DNA of 64,000 nucleotides from CAZYBO01 sp964645205. Lineage in GTDB: Bacteria > Pseudomonadota > Alphaproteobacteria > Rickettsiales > SXRF01. This document shows, one piece after another, positions 25,675 to 33,697 of this stretch; the stretch's first letter is position 1; each line of letters starts with the position of its first letter. A program made the translations under genes and the position numbers. The notes under the pieces are model-generated. The model was not told the origin of the DNA and ran no database searches. It saw only the letters and a program-made list of their open reading frames with translations. The stretch spans positions 186,001-250,000 of the forward strand of contig CAZYBO010000004.1 in the NCBI GenBank assembly GCA_964645205.1. Reading direction: 5' to 3'.

Positions 25675-25730
25675 TGTCATCCTGAGCGCAGCGAAGGACA
25701 TTAATATCCCTCGCTCCGTTCAGGATGACA
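25675..25730. repeat. Palindromic extragenic repeat with TGTCATCCTGAGCG arms
   Basis: TGTCATCCTGAGCG (25675-25688) and CGTTCAGGATGACA (25717-25730) are inverted repeats of 14 bp with one mismatch. Sequences of this kind are common REP-like elements in proteobacterial genomes. It starts 10 bases after the nrdJ stop, may act as its terminator, and its right arm supplies the AGGA ribosome-binding site of the next gene. Confidence 0.75.
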
Positions 25731-25733
25731 GTT

Positions 25734-26648
25734 ATGAAAACCTTCATCGAAAATCACTTCGGCTTCGTGCTCGTCCTGTCCTGCTTTGCGGGGCTTGTGG
25801 TTCCCGGACTGCCTTCCCTCCCGGATAATTCGGCGATCATTACGCTGGCGATGCTTACCTTCGTGTCGTGCTACCGGCTGCACGAGGGCGGATTTTCTGC
25901 GATTGCGTGGCGCGATGTCGGGTTATTTTGTATCCTTCGTTACATGCTCCTACCACTGGCATTGTGGGCGCTCGCACTGCTGGTTGCACCTGATTACGCG
26001 ATGGGCATTTTCCTGCTTGCGCTGCTGCCGTCGGCGGTATCCAGCCCGGCATTTTGCACCATGTTCGGCGGGCGCGTGCCTAATGCGTTTGCCATCGTCG
26101 TTATCAGCACGCTGGCTTCGCCGCTACTCATTCCGCTGCAATTCGCGCTGATCGGCAGCGCGCAGATTGCGCCCTCCCCGCTACCCTTATTCGCCACACT
26201 CGCATGGTGCGTGTTCGCACCGATGATCGTGTCCGCGCTGGTGCGCAAACAACGCGCGCTGGCCGGGTTTATCAACGGCAACCACAAGATGCTGTCGATA
26301 GTGCTGGTGGCCTTCATCATTGCCCTGGTCATCGCCAAGCAGCGCGAGCTGATCCTCGGCAATCTCGCCGGGTTGCTTGCACCTTTTACTATCGTGCTGC
26401 TGTGTTTCGCGTCGTTCATTTTCGCAGGTTTATTATTCGGCGCGAAAAAGCCGCGTGAGGAGCGCGTCACCTATGCCGTATGTTCCGGCTTCAATAATGC
26501 GGCGATGGGCGTGAGCCTTGCTCTGGTGCACTTCTCGCCGCAGGTGGTTTTATTCGTGGCCGTCAGCGAAATGGGTTGGGCGCTGCTGCCGTTGATGATG
26601 CGGGTGATGCTCAGGCCTTTGTCATCCCTGCGAAAGCAGGGATCTTAA
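25734..26648 (+). CDS. BASS-family (bile acid:Na+ symporter-like) membrane transporter
   Basis: The 304-residue product is almost entirely hydrophobic, with about nine to ten membrane segments, for example FGFVLVLSCFAGLVVPGLP, MGIFLLALLPSAVSSPAFCT and the last one before MRVMLRPL. The LLPSAVSSPAFCTMFGG (about 104-120) and SGFNNAAMGVSLALV (about 255-269) blocks are where BASS transporters bind sodium and substrate, so an organic-anion symporter is likely; substrate unknown. The ATG at 25734 follows AGGA taken from the repeat before it. The last nine codons (LSSLRKQGS) and the stop are encoded by the next palindromic repeat, so the original C-terminus was probably replaced. Confidence 0.75.
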   Translation: MKTFIENHFGFVLVLSCFAGLVVPGLPSLPDNSAIITLAMLTFVSCYRLHEGGFSAIAWRDVGLFCILRYMLLPLALWALALLVAPDYAMGIFLLALLPSAVSSPAFCTMFGGRVPNAFAIVVISTLASPLLIPLQFALIGSAQIAPSPLPLFATLAWCVFAPMIVSALVRKQRALAGFINGNHKMLSIVLVAFIIALVIAKQRELILGNLAGLLAPFTIVLLCFASFIFAGLLFGAKKPREERVTYAVCSGFNNAAMGVSLALVHFSPQVVLFVAVSEMGWALLPLMMRVMLRPLSSLRKQGS

Positions 26649-26692
26649 ACTACAAAATAGAGAATGGATTCCTGCGTACGCAGGAATGACAA
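26619..26692. repeat. Double-hairpin palindromic repeat at the 3' end of the BASS gene
   Basis: Outer arms TTGTCAT/ATGACAA enclose two hairpins: CCCTGC-GAAA-GCAGGG (26626-26641) and a perfect 20-bp palindrome ATTCCTGCGTACGCAGGAAT (26668-26687). The layout is the same as that of the element inside the siroheme synthase gene at 61357-61424. It lies between convergent genes and could also end transcription in both directions. Confidence 0.8.
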
Positions 26693-26711
26693 GAATAAAA
26701 GCGATGGTGTA

Positions 26712-28820
26712 TCAGCGCGTCGGGTATTGATATTCCACTTTGCCTTTTTTAGGCATATCCGGCGCGCCGCCGAGCAGCTTGTCCCAGAATCCGCTGCCGA
26801 GTTCCAACCCGCCGCCGCTCGGCCCATCCCACGGCAGGAAGCCGGAGGAACCGTCGGTGGGCAGCGACGAGACCGGCGTGCTTGCAAGCGCGGGCTGCAT
26901 GAAATTATGCCAGATGCGCGCAGGCAGCATGCCGCCGGTAACTTTTTTCATCGGCGTGTTGTCATCGTTGCCCACCCAGACGCCTGCGACGAGATCGGGC
27001 GTGTAGCCGATAAACCATGCATCCTTATAATCCGACGTAGTGCCGGTTTTTCCTGCCGCCGGGCGACCGATCTGGGCGGCGCGTCCCGTGCCTCCGGTGA
27101 CAACGCCCATAAGCATCTCGTTCATCATGCCAACCACGTCGCCGCGCAGCACCACGCCGCTTTTCGCACCGCGCCGCTGGTAGAGCGTTTCCCCGACGAC
27201 CGTATCGACCTGTAAAATCCCGTACGGGTTCACGATCGCGCCGCCCGACGCGAGATGCGCATACGCATTGGTCAGCTCAAGCAGCGATACTTCGGTGGCG
27301 CCGAGCGCGATGCTCGGAACGGGGTCGAGATCGGCGTTGATGCCCAGCCGGTGGGCAATGTCGATAACATGGCCGCGCCCGGCGCGCTCGCTTACCTGAA
27401 CAGCCACCGTGTTGATGGATTCCTGCACCGCCTCGCGCAGCGGGATCACACCGAGATACCGGTTATTGTAATTCTTGGGCGACCAGTTGCCGCCGGAAAT
27501 AGGAATCGTGATGGGCTTGTCTTCCACCATCGTATCGGGCGTAAGGCCGCTTTCGAGACCGGCGAGGTAGACGAAGAGCTTGAACGACGACCCAGGCTGG
27601 CGTAGCGCTTGCGTCGCGCGGTTATACTGGCTTTCGGCATAGCTGCGCCCGCCGATCATCACACGGATCGCGCCGTCGGGACTCATGGCGACGATGGCAG
27701 ACTGGCTCGCGGCATGCGGTTCGCCGTCCTTCTCCATGATGTCGTTCATGGATTTTTCGGCGAGCGCTTGCCAGTCGGGACGCAAGGTGGTGATAACCAC
27801 TAAATCCTGCTGCACGTTGCCGACATAATCAGCGAGCTGGTCGAACAGCCAGTCGGCGAAGTAGAGCGCGCTCTGCGAATCGCGCGGGCGCTTGCCCATC
27901 GTCGCGGTGAGTTCGCGCCTGCCTTTTTCTACCTGCTGCGGCGTGAGGTAGCCCGCGTCCGCCATATTGACTAGCACCTGCTCGCCGCGTTTGCGCGCAA
28001 GCGTGGGATTGCCGGTGGGCGCGTAGCGCGAGGGCGCCTTGAGCAGCCCGGCCATGATCGCCGATTCGCTTAAGTTCATGTCGCGCGCGGGCTTGTCGAA
28101 ATAACGCTTCGACGCGGCGTCAACGCCGTAGCTTCCCGCGCCGAGATAGACGCGGTTTAAGTAAATGCTGAGTATTTCCTTCTTGGTAAAACGGCGCTCC
28201 AGCTTCACCGCCAGCATCATCTCCCGTATCTTGCGCGACAGCGAACGCTCCGGCGTGAGAAACACGTTCTTGGCGACTTGCTGCGTGATGGTGGAGCCGC
28301 CCTGCACCACGTGGCGCGCACGGATGTTGGCGATCGTAGCGCGCAGAAGCCCCAGCGGATCGATGCCGAAATGGTGGTAGTAATTGCGGTCTTCGGTGGC
28401 GATCACCGCGTCGATCAGCGCGGCGGGCAGATCCTCGAAATCGACGAAATCGCCGTAAATATCGCCGAAACTGCCGATAATCTGGCCATCTTCGGATTTG
28501 ATGAGGATGCTCGGCGCCTTGGTGAATTTATTGAGGTCGTCAATGTCCGGCAACCCCCACGAAAACCAGAGATACGTGCACACTACCGCCACGCCGCCCC
28601 ATAGCATGAGCTTGCGTACCAGCCGGCGGAACCATTTGCTGCGGCGGCGGTAGCGCGGGAACTTGCGCGGCGGCTGCGTTTTGTGCTGCGATGCGCCGCC
28701 CTTCGATTCCAGCGCGGGGGAGCGCCGCGGCGTGTAGCCCGATTTTTTCCCAGATTTCCTGCCGGATTTCTTTTTGCCTTTTTTCCTGAAGGCACGGCGG
28801 ATTTTTTTAAGCACACTCAT
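26712..28820 (-). CDS. Class A penicillin-binding protein (transglycosylase/transpeptidase)
   Basis: A bifunctional peptidoglycan synthase anchored in the inner membrane. Order of parts in the 702 residues: a very basic cytoplasmic head (about 1-70), one membrane segment (KLMLWGGVAVVCTYLWFSW, about 70-88), the GT51 domain with EDRNYYHHFGIDPLG and GGSTITQQVAKNVFL (about 140-190) and a KEILSIYLNRVYLGAGSYG block, then the transpeptidase with RQPGSSFKLF (catalytic Ser, about 411), SINTVAVQ (about 470) and KTGTTSDYKDAW (about 598). It lacks the extra periplasmic domain of long PBP1A proteins. The start overlaps the stop of the 60-residue gene by 4 bases. Confidence 0.96.
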   Translation of the reverse strand: MSVLKKIRRAFRKKGKKKSGRKSGKKSGYTPRRSPALESKGGASQHKTQPPRKFPRYRRRSKWFRRLVRKLMLWGGVAVVCTYLWFSWGLPDIDDLNKFTKAPSILIKSEDGQIIGSFGDIYGDFVDFEDLPAALIDAVIATEDRNYYHHFGIDPLGLLRATIANIRARHVVQGGSTITQQVAKNVFLTPERSLSRKIREMMLAVKLERRFTKKEILSIYLNRVYLGAGSYGVDAASKRYFDKPARDMNLSESAIMAGLLKAPSRYAPTGNPTLARKRGEQVLVNMADAGYLTPQQVEKGRRELTATMGKRPRDSQSALYFADWLFDQLADYVGNVQQDLVVITTLRPDWQALAEKSMNDIMEKDGEPHAASQSAIVAMSPDGAIRVMIGGRSYAESQYNRATQALRQPGSSFKLFVYLAGLESGLTPDTMVEDKPITIPISGGNWSPKNYNNRYLGVIPLREAVQESINTVAVQVSERAGRGHVIDIAHRLGINADLDPVPSIALGATEVSLLELTNAYAHLASGGAIVNPYGILQVDTVVGETLYQRRGAKSGVVLRGDVVGMMNEMLMGVVTGGTGRAAQIGRPAAGKTGTTSDYKDAWFIGYTPDLVAGVWVGNDDNTPMKKVTGGMLPARIWHNFMQPALASTPVSSLPTDGSSGFLPWDGPSGGGLELGSGFWDKLLGGAPDMPKKGKVEYQYPTR

Positions 28821-28999
28821 GATTCGTTCTTTTTGAGTACGTATTCCAGCTTGCGTACGGCGAGCTTTGCGAGCTGTTTTTTGCTCACCGAGCTTGCGCC
28901 GACGATGGACACTTCCTTCATCGTATGAGGGTCGATGGCGGTCACTTTCACGGATTTCCCCGCAACGGTGTATTCGATGATGTAATCGTCATCCGCCAT
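28817..28999 (-). CDS. Small conserved-looking protein (60 residues)
   Basis: The product reads MADDDYIIEYTVAGKSVKVT, then a short beta-rich core (AIDPHTMKEVSIVGASS) and a C-terminal basic helix ending RKLEYVLKKNES. It resembles small uncharacterised alphaproteobacterial proteins (DUF6898-like), but this is tentative. It is locked between neighbours: its ATG shares one base with the stop of the CNNM/CorC gene (TAATG) and its stop overlaps the PBP start by 4 bases. The tight coupling argues for a real gene linked to the cell envelope. Confidence 0.75.
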   Translation of the reverse strand: MADDDYIIEYTVAGKSVKVTAIDPHTMKEVSIVGASSVSKKQLAKLAVRKLEYVLKKNES

Positions 29000-30297
29000 T
29001 ACACCTTCAAATCCTCAGGCAGGCGCGTATCCGGCAATTTTTCGACGCGCAGGCGCGTGATCTGCGCGGCGGATTTTTCCATAACCGTGAAGCGGAACCC
29101 GAACACGTTGAAGCGCTCGCCCACCGACGGAAGCACTTCGATCTCATGGATGAGCAGCCCGGCAATGGTGGATGCCTCTTCGTCCGGCAGTTTCCAGTCG
29201 AGATGGCGATTGAGGTCGCGCACGCTGACGCTGCCGTCGATCAGGTAGACATCCTTGCCGATTTTCTGGATGTCGTTGTCGGCTTCGTCGTGCTCGTCGT
29301 CAATGTCGCCGACGATTTCCTCGATGATGTCTTCCAGCGTGACGATGCCGAGCCAGCTTCCGTACTCGTCCACCACAAAGGCGAAATGCTGGCGCTTGCT
29401 GCGGAAAGCAAGCAACTGGTCGCGCAGCGACGTGGTTTCGGGAATGAACCACGGCACAGTGCAGATGGACATAATGCGCTCGCTGTCGAGCTTGCCTTTA
29501 TATTCGTTGAGCGCCTTGATAAGATTCTTCACGTGCAGCACGCCGATGATGTTGTCCGGCTGGTCGCGCCACAGCGGAATGCGGCTGTGCATGGTGCTCA
29601 CGGCGGCCGCCACCAGCGCTTCCGGCGGCAGGCTTGCGTCGATGATTTCCACATGCTTGCGGTGAATCATGATTTCACCGATTTCGATGTCGTTGAGATC
29701 GAGAATGCTACCGAGCATGTCGCGATCCTGCTTGATCATCTTGCCTTCACGATGGTGCAGCTCGATAGTGCCGCGAATGACGTCGGTCGCGGAAATCAGC
29801 GTGTTGCTCTTGGAAATGTCGATGCCGAATATTTTCAGCAGCACGCGAATGAAAATCTGGATGCTGCGCGTAATCGGATAAAGCAGCTTTACCAGCACGC
29901 TCAGGATCGGCGCAAGTACGAGCGATACTTTCTCCGCATTCTGGATGGCATAGGTTTTCGGCAGCACTTCGGTGAAAATAACCACCACCAGCGTCATGGC
30001 GAGCGTCACCAGCAGCAAGCCGCTTTCCGTGCCGAACAACTTGAGTGTGAAGCTGGTGGCGATCGCCGAAGCCGCGATGTTCACCGCGTTGTTGCCCAGC
30101 AGCACCGTGCCGATCAGCGATTCTTTCTCGCGGCGCAGGCGGCTTACGATTTCAGCGCGCTTGTTGCCGCCCATCACCAGTTGATAAATACGTGCGCGGG
30201 AGATGGCGGTAAGCGCCGTTTCCGCTGCGGAGAAAAACGCCGAGATCAGCAGCAGCAACAGGATGGTGAGGCCGTAAAAAATCAGCTCGTTATCCAT
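28999..30297 (-). CDS. CNNM/CorC (HlyC) family membrane protein with CBS pair
   Basis: The 432-residue product has an N-terminal CNNM membrane domain with four hydrophobic parts (LLLLLISAFFSAAETALTA at about 13-31, GTVLLGNNAVNIAASAIAT, LAMTLVVVIFTEVLPKTYA), a CBS pair (about 200-330, e.g. IPLWRDQPDNIIGVLHVKNL and FAFVVDEYGSWLGIVTLEDI) and a C-terminal CorC_HlyC domain. Relatives take part in magnesium or cobalt efflux or resistance. The actual ion is not known here. It is followed by the 60-residue gene and the PBP gene with overlaps, and preceded by the GNAT gene with a 2-base gap. Confidence 0.94.
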   Translation of the reverse strand: MDNELIFYGLTILLLLLISAFFSAAETALTAISRARIYQLVMGGNKRAEIVSRLRREKESLIGTVLLGNNAVNIAASAIATSFTLKLFGTESGLLLVTLAMTLVVVIFTEVLPKTYAIQNAEKVSLVLAPILSVLVKLLYPITRSIQIFIRVLLKIFGIDISKSNTLISATDVIRGTIELHHREGKMIKQDRDMLGSILDLNDIEIGEIMIHRKHVEIIDASLPPEALVAAAVSTMHSRIPLWRDQPDNIIGVLHVKNLIKALNEYKGKLDSERIMSICTVPWFIPETTSLRDQLLAFRSKRQHFAFVVDEYGSWLGIVTLEDIIEEIVGDIDDEHDEADNDIQKIGKDVYLIDGSVSVRDLNRHLDWKLPDEEASTIAGLLIHEIEVLPSVGERFNVFGFRFTVMEKSAAQITRLRVEKLPDTRLPEDLKV

Positions 30298-30299
30298 GG

Positions 30300-30821
30300 T
30301 TACAGCACCCTTTTCATAATAAAATCATCCATGACATAGCCGCCGCCGATATCGCGCACGTCCAGCCTCTCAATGATAAATCCATTGCGGAAATAGAAAT
30401 TGACGGCCTGCACGTTTCTGCGGTTCACGCGCAGGGTGAGGACACGCGGCGCGTGGGCGGCGATGGCATGCGCGAGCAGGCGCGCGCCGAAGCCTTTGCC
30501 GTGGTCGCACGCGTCCACATAGAGCTTGTCGATAAACCAGTTATCCTCGCCCGCAGGCTCGACGGCGATGTACCCGCAGAGGCGTTCGCCTTCATGCAGC
30601 AGCCAGAAACGCTGCTGTTTTTCCGCCGCGGCTTTTTCGATGGCTTCAGCGGTGCAGAATTTCTCCAGCATGTAATCGATCTGTCCGGCGGAGACGATGT
30701 CTGGAAGGTAGCATTCGCGCCAGATGCGCCCGGCAAGCTCGCATATGCGCCGCGCATCGCCCCGCTGCATCGCACGGATGGCAGGCACGTCACCGGAAAT
30801 ATGGATGGGCGCGGGCTTCAC
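30300..30821 (-). CDS. GNAT-family N-acetyltransferase
   Basis: The 173-residue product has the GNAT core: IRAMQRGDARRICELAGRIW (N-terminal strand and helices), the strand FWLLHEGERLCGYIAVEP, the acetyl-CoA loop KLYVDACDHGKGFGARLLAH (about 104-123, pattern Q/RxxGxG/A in variant form HGKGFG), and the C-terminal RVNRRNVQAVNFYFRNGF. The open frame reaches far into aroB, so a GTG at 30821 (13 bases after the aroB stop) was chosen. It has no strong ribosome-binding site and could be off by some residues. The acceptor substrate is unknown. It is co-oriented with aroB and the CNNM gene. Confidence 0.85.
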   Translation of the reverse strand: MKPAPIHISGDVPAIRAMQRGDARRICELAGRIWRECYLPDIVSAGQIDYMLEKFCTAEAIEKAAAEKQQRFWLLHEGERLCGYIAVEPAGEDNWFIDKLYVDACDHGKGFGARLLAHAIAAHAPRVLTLRVNRRNVQAVNFYFRNGFIIERLDVRDIGGGYVMDDFIMKRVL

Positions 30822-30834
30822 AATGAGCGGCAGC

Positions 30835-31944
30835 TTACATCGCGGCGCAGGTTTCGGCAAGCACCTGCCGGATGAGCGCCGCGTCCACGTCGTGGGCGAT
30901 GAATGCCTTGCCGATGCCGCGCGTGAGGATGAAGGTGAGCTTGCCTGCTTCGGCCTTCTTGTCGTGTCCGAAATGCGCCATGAGATGGTCGATGTCCCAG
31001 TTCGGACGCAGCGACAACGGGGATGCGGGCAGCCCGACCGCCTTGTAATGCGCCAGTACGCGCGCCTCGTCCGCATGCGGGCACAGCCCCATTTTCACCG
31101 AAGCGGCAAAAGCCATGGCCATGCCGATGGCAACCGCCTCGCCATGCAGGAGCGTATCGGAAAAGCCGGTTTCGGCTTCCAGCGCGTGGCCGAACGTGTG
31201 ACCGAAATTAAGCAACGCGCGCACGCCGGATTCTTTCTCGTCCTTCGCCACGATCGCAGCCTTGGCCTTGCAGCTTGCGGCCACCGCTTGCGCGGCGAGT
31301 ACGCTGTCGCCGTCCAGCACGCCCGCGCCGTTTTTTTCCAGCCATGCGAAGAAGCCGGGATTATCGATAAAACCGTATTTGACGATTTCGGCATAGCCCG
31401 CCCTGCGCTCGCGCGGCGGCAGGGTCGAAAGGGTAGATACGTCCGCCAGCACCAGCAGCGGCTGGTGGAAACTACCGATCAGGTTTTTCCCGAAACGCGA
31501 ATTGATGCCGGTTTTCCCGCCGACGGAACTATCCACCTGCGACAGCAGCGTGGTAGGGATCTGGATGAAATCGACCCCCCGCAGCAGGACGCTGGCGGCA
31601 AAGCCGGTAATGTCGCCAACGACCCCGCCGCCGAGCGCGATCAACGTCGTCTTGCGGTCGGGATGCTGCTCCAGCAGCGATTCCATCAAATCGCCGAACG
31701 CGCTGAGACTCTTGGTGCCCTCACCCGGCTTGACCACGATGGAGCGGTACTGGATTTTCTTTTCTTCCAGCGCGTTGCTCAGGCGGTGCAGATAAAGCCG
31801 CGCCACCTGCTCATCCGTGACGATGATGACCTTTTTGCCTTTCAGCAGCGGCGCGATATGCGTCCCGGCATCGGCCAACAGGCGCTCGCCTACGAGAATA
31901 TCGTAGCTGCGTTCGCACAGCTCCACACGTAAGGTCTGCGTCAT
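30835..31944 (-). CDS. aroB: 3-Dehydroquinate synthase
   Basis: AroB makes 3-dehydroquinate from DAHP, the second step of the shikimate pathway, with NAD and a metal ion. The 369-residue product has the NAD-binding GGGVVGDITGFAASVLLRG (about 105-123), IPTTLLSQVDSSVGGKTGIN (about 130-149) and the metal-binding His residues in LNFGHTFGHALEAE (about 247-260) and LLHGEAVAIGMAMA. Its start overlaps the aroK stop by 4 bases, so the two shikimate genes are coupled, the common arrangement in Proteobacteria. Confidence 0.97.
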   Translation of the reverse strand: MTQTLRVELCERSYDILVGERLLADAGTHIAPLLKGKKVIIVTDEQVARLYLHRLSNALEEKKIQYRSIVVKPGEGTKSLSAFGDLMESLLEQHPDRKTTLIALGGGVVGDITGFAASVLLRGVDFIQIPTTLLSQVDSSVGGKTGINSRFGKNLIGSFHQPLLVLADVSTLSTLPPRERRAGYAEIVKYGFIDNPGFFAWLEKNGAGVLDGDSVLAAQAVAASCKAKAAIVAKDEKESGVRALLNFGHTFGHALEAETGFSDTLLHGEAVAIGMAMAFAASVKMGLCPHADEARVLAHYKAVGLPASPLSLRPNWDIDHLMAHFGHDKKAEAGKLTFILTRGIGKAFIAHDVDAALIRQVLAETCAAM

Positions 31945-32498
31945 GCGACACGTTCCTTCAACGCCTGAATAATGCTGGTGACCACCGATTCGTGCATGCC
32001 TGCGTTGCTGTCGATGGTAATGGAGGCTTCGGCATAGAGCGGGTAGCGCTCGTCCATCAGCTTTTTCAGGATGGCGCTTTTGTCGCCGGTTTTAAGCAAC
32101 GGGCGGGTGTCACGGCGGGAAACCCGCTCCAGTAACACTTCAAGGTCGGCTTTCAGCCACACGGAAATCGCCTTCTCGCGGATAGCGCCGCGGATTTCGG
32201 GATTGATGAACGCGCCGCCGCCGGTGGCGATCACCGTGACTTCGCCGCCAAGCAGACGCATTAGCACACGCTGTTCGAGGTCGCGGAAAATCGTTTCGCC
32301 GTGGATTTCAAAAATGTCGGAAATGCTGCAGCCGGCGGCCTCGACGATCTCCTGATCGGAGTCGATGAACTGCAACCCCAGCGCGCCCGCAAGCCTGCGC
32401 CCGATGGTCGATTTTCCTGCGCCCATCAGCCCGACGAGCACCACCGGCTTATCCAACGCCAGCGCTGTATAAGGTTCATTATGCGTGTGAAGCGTCAT
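31941..32498 (-). CDS. aroK: Shikimate kinase
   Basis: AroK phosphorylates shikimate at O3 using ATP. The 185-residue product has a Walker A VLVGLMGAGKSTIGRRLA (about 20-37), the shikimate-binding DSDQEIVEAAGCSISDIF (about 48-65) and FRDLEQRVL, and the IATGGGAFINPEIR Walker-B-like segment (about 90-103), followed by the lid with SRRDTRPLL. The stop overlaps the aroB ATG by 4 bases. It is divergent from the micropeptide-xerD operon across about 82 bp. Confidence 0.96.
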   Translation of the reverse strand: MTLHTHNEPYTALALDKPVVLVGLMGAGKSTIGRRLAGALGLQFIDSDQEIVEAAGCSISDIFEIHGETIFRDLEQRVLMRLLGGEVTVIATGGGAFINPEIRGAIREKAISVWLKADLEVLLERVSRRDTRPLLKTGDKSAILKKLMDERYPLYAEASITIDSNAGMHESVVTSIIQALKERVA

Positions 32499-32580
32499 CG
32501 GTTGAAATGCTTCTTTTTTGCTTGTTATTGTAAAGGGCGCTGATTACCATGGTGTTCATAATTAAAGGAAATGACAAAGA

Positions 32581-32748
32581 ATGCAACAGAAGCGACGCCG
32601 CTCCCCGCTTAAATTTCTCGTGCTGCTGCTCGTGCTGGCCTCAGGCTCCGGCATTGCGGTGCTGTACATGACCGACATTCCCGCCCCCACGCAGACGGTG
32701 GAAAAGGAGCTCGATGCCAAAGCCTTCCTCGCCGGTAAGCCCGAGTAA
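32581..32748 (+). CDS. Membrane micropeptide (55 residues) overlapping xerD
   Basis: A short frame too small for usual length cut-offs. It codes MQQKRRRSPLKFLVLLLVLA, then a hydrophobic end of the segment, then a periplasmic tail with YMTDIPAPTQTVEKELDAK and AFLAGKPE. One membrane segment with positive residues on the inside is clear. Small proteins with a PAPTxxVEK tail directly before xerD are, from memory, common in alphaproteobacteria. Its 3' end overlaps the xerD start by 35 bases, and the xerD ribosome-binding site AAGGAG lies within it, so translation of the two is probably linked. Function is unknown. Confidence 0.72.
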   Translation: MQQKRRRSPLKFLVLLLVLASGSGIAVLYMTDIPAPTQTVEKELDAKAFLAGKPE

Positions 32749-33694
32749 CGAAGACGCGCGGATTGTCGGGCAATTCATCGAAATGATGGTGGCCGAACGC
32801 GGCGCGGCGGCAAATACGGCAGCGGCCTACCAGCGCGATCTATCTGATTTTCTTTCATTTTCCAGCAAACATCGCCTCAAGCTGGGTAACGTTTCCCGCA
32901 CCGACATCGAAAAATTCATGGCGCAGCTTGCCCGCGCAGGACTCGCCGCCCGCTCAGTAGCCCGGAAACTGTCGGCGCTGCGGCAATTCTTTGAATTCTG
33001 CTACAATGAGAAGATGCGCGCCGACAACCCGGCCGCCACGCTGGAAACGCCCAAACAGCCCAAAATACTGCCTAAAATGCTCGAAACCGGGCATATCACC
33101 GCTCTTATCAGCGCCGCGCGCAAGGATAATTCCGCCGAAGGCATCCGCTTGCAGGCCATGCTGGAGCTGATGTACGGCGCAGGATTGCGCGTATCGGAGC
33201 TGGTGTCGCTCAAACTTTCCGCACTGCAGGTAAAACCCGGCAGCAAGCAGGTGCTAGCCGATTCGCTCGTCGTATCCGGCAAGGGCAATAAAGAACGGCT
33301 GGTGCCGATCAACGGGCATGCGCGCGCTGCGCTTTCGCGTTACCTTGAAGTACGCGACGATTTCCTTCCCGGCACGGAGGAAAAGCGCATGCCGAGTGTC
33401 TGGCTGTTTCCTTACCACCGTGCTGAAGGTTATGTCACCCGCCAGCAGTTCGGCGTGATGCTGAAGGCGCTGGCGGTGAAGGCGAATATCGATCCCGAGG
33501 CGTTGTCGCCGCACACGCTGCGCCATTCTTTCGCCAGCCACCTGCTTGAAGGCGGCGCCGATCTGCGCGTGATTCAGGAATTGCTGGGACATTCCGATAT
33601 TTCCACCACTCAAATCTACACCCATATCGCAGGCGACCGCCTGAAAAAACTGGTGCAGGAAAAGCACCCGCTGCGAAAGCGGAAAAAACTGTAA
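32714..33694 (+). CDS. xerD: Tyrosine recombinase XerD
   Basis: XerD acts with XerC at dif to resolve chromosome dimers. The 326-residue product has an N-terminal SAM-like core-binding domain (about 12-110, with DLSDFLSFSSKH and SARSVARKLSALRQFFEF-like helix) and a catalytic domain with the Arg in GAGLRVSELVSL (about 156), the Lys in SGKGNKERLVP, the HTLRHSFASHLLEGGAD box (about 268-284) and LLGHSDISTTQIYTHI with the nucleophile Tyr at about 302. The ATG at 32714 has AAGGAG 5-6 bases upstream. A dif site was not found in the window. Confidence 0.95.
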   Translation: MPKPSSPVSPSNEDARIVGQFIEMMVAERGAAANTAAAYQRDLSDFLSFSSKHRLKLGNVSRTDIEKFMAQLARAGLAARSVARKLSALRQFFEFCYNEKMRADNPAATLETPKQPKILPKMLETGHITALISAARKDNSAEGIRLQAMLELMYGAGLRVSELVSLKLSALQVKPGSKQVLADSLVVSGKGNKERLVPINGHARAALSRYLEVRDDFLPGTEEKRMPSVWLFPYHRAEGYVTRQQFGVMLKALAVKANIDPEALSPHTLRHSFASHLLEGGADLRVIQELLGHSDISTTQIYTHIAGDRLKKLVQEKHPLRKRKKL

Positions 33695-33697
33695 TTC

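Noticed and set aside
29146..30339. Plus-strand open frame of 397 codons
   Set aside because: It is antisense to the CNNM/CorC gene; its translation is His/Arg/Gln-rich with no family features.
30822..31076. N-terminal extension of the GNAT gene
   Set aside because: The extra codons lie within aroB, are Arg/Ser-rich and do not resemble the GNAT fold.
30724..31932. Plus-strand open frame of 402 codons
   Set aside because: It is antisense to aroB and parts of the GNAT gene and shows no protein family.
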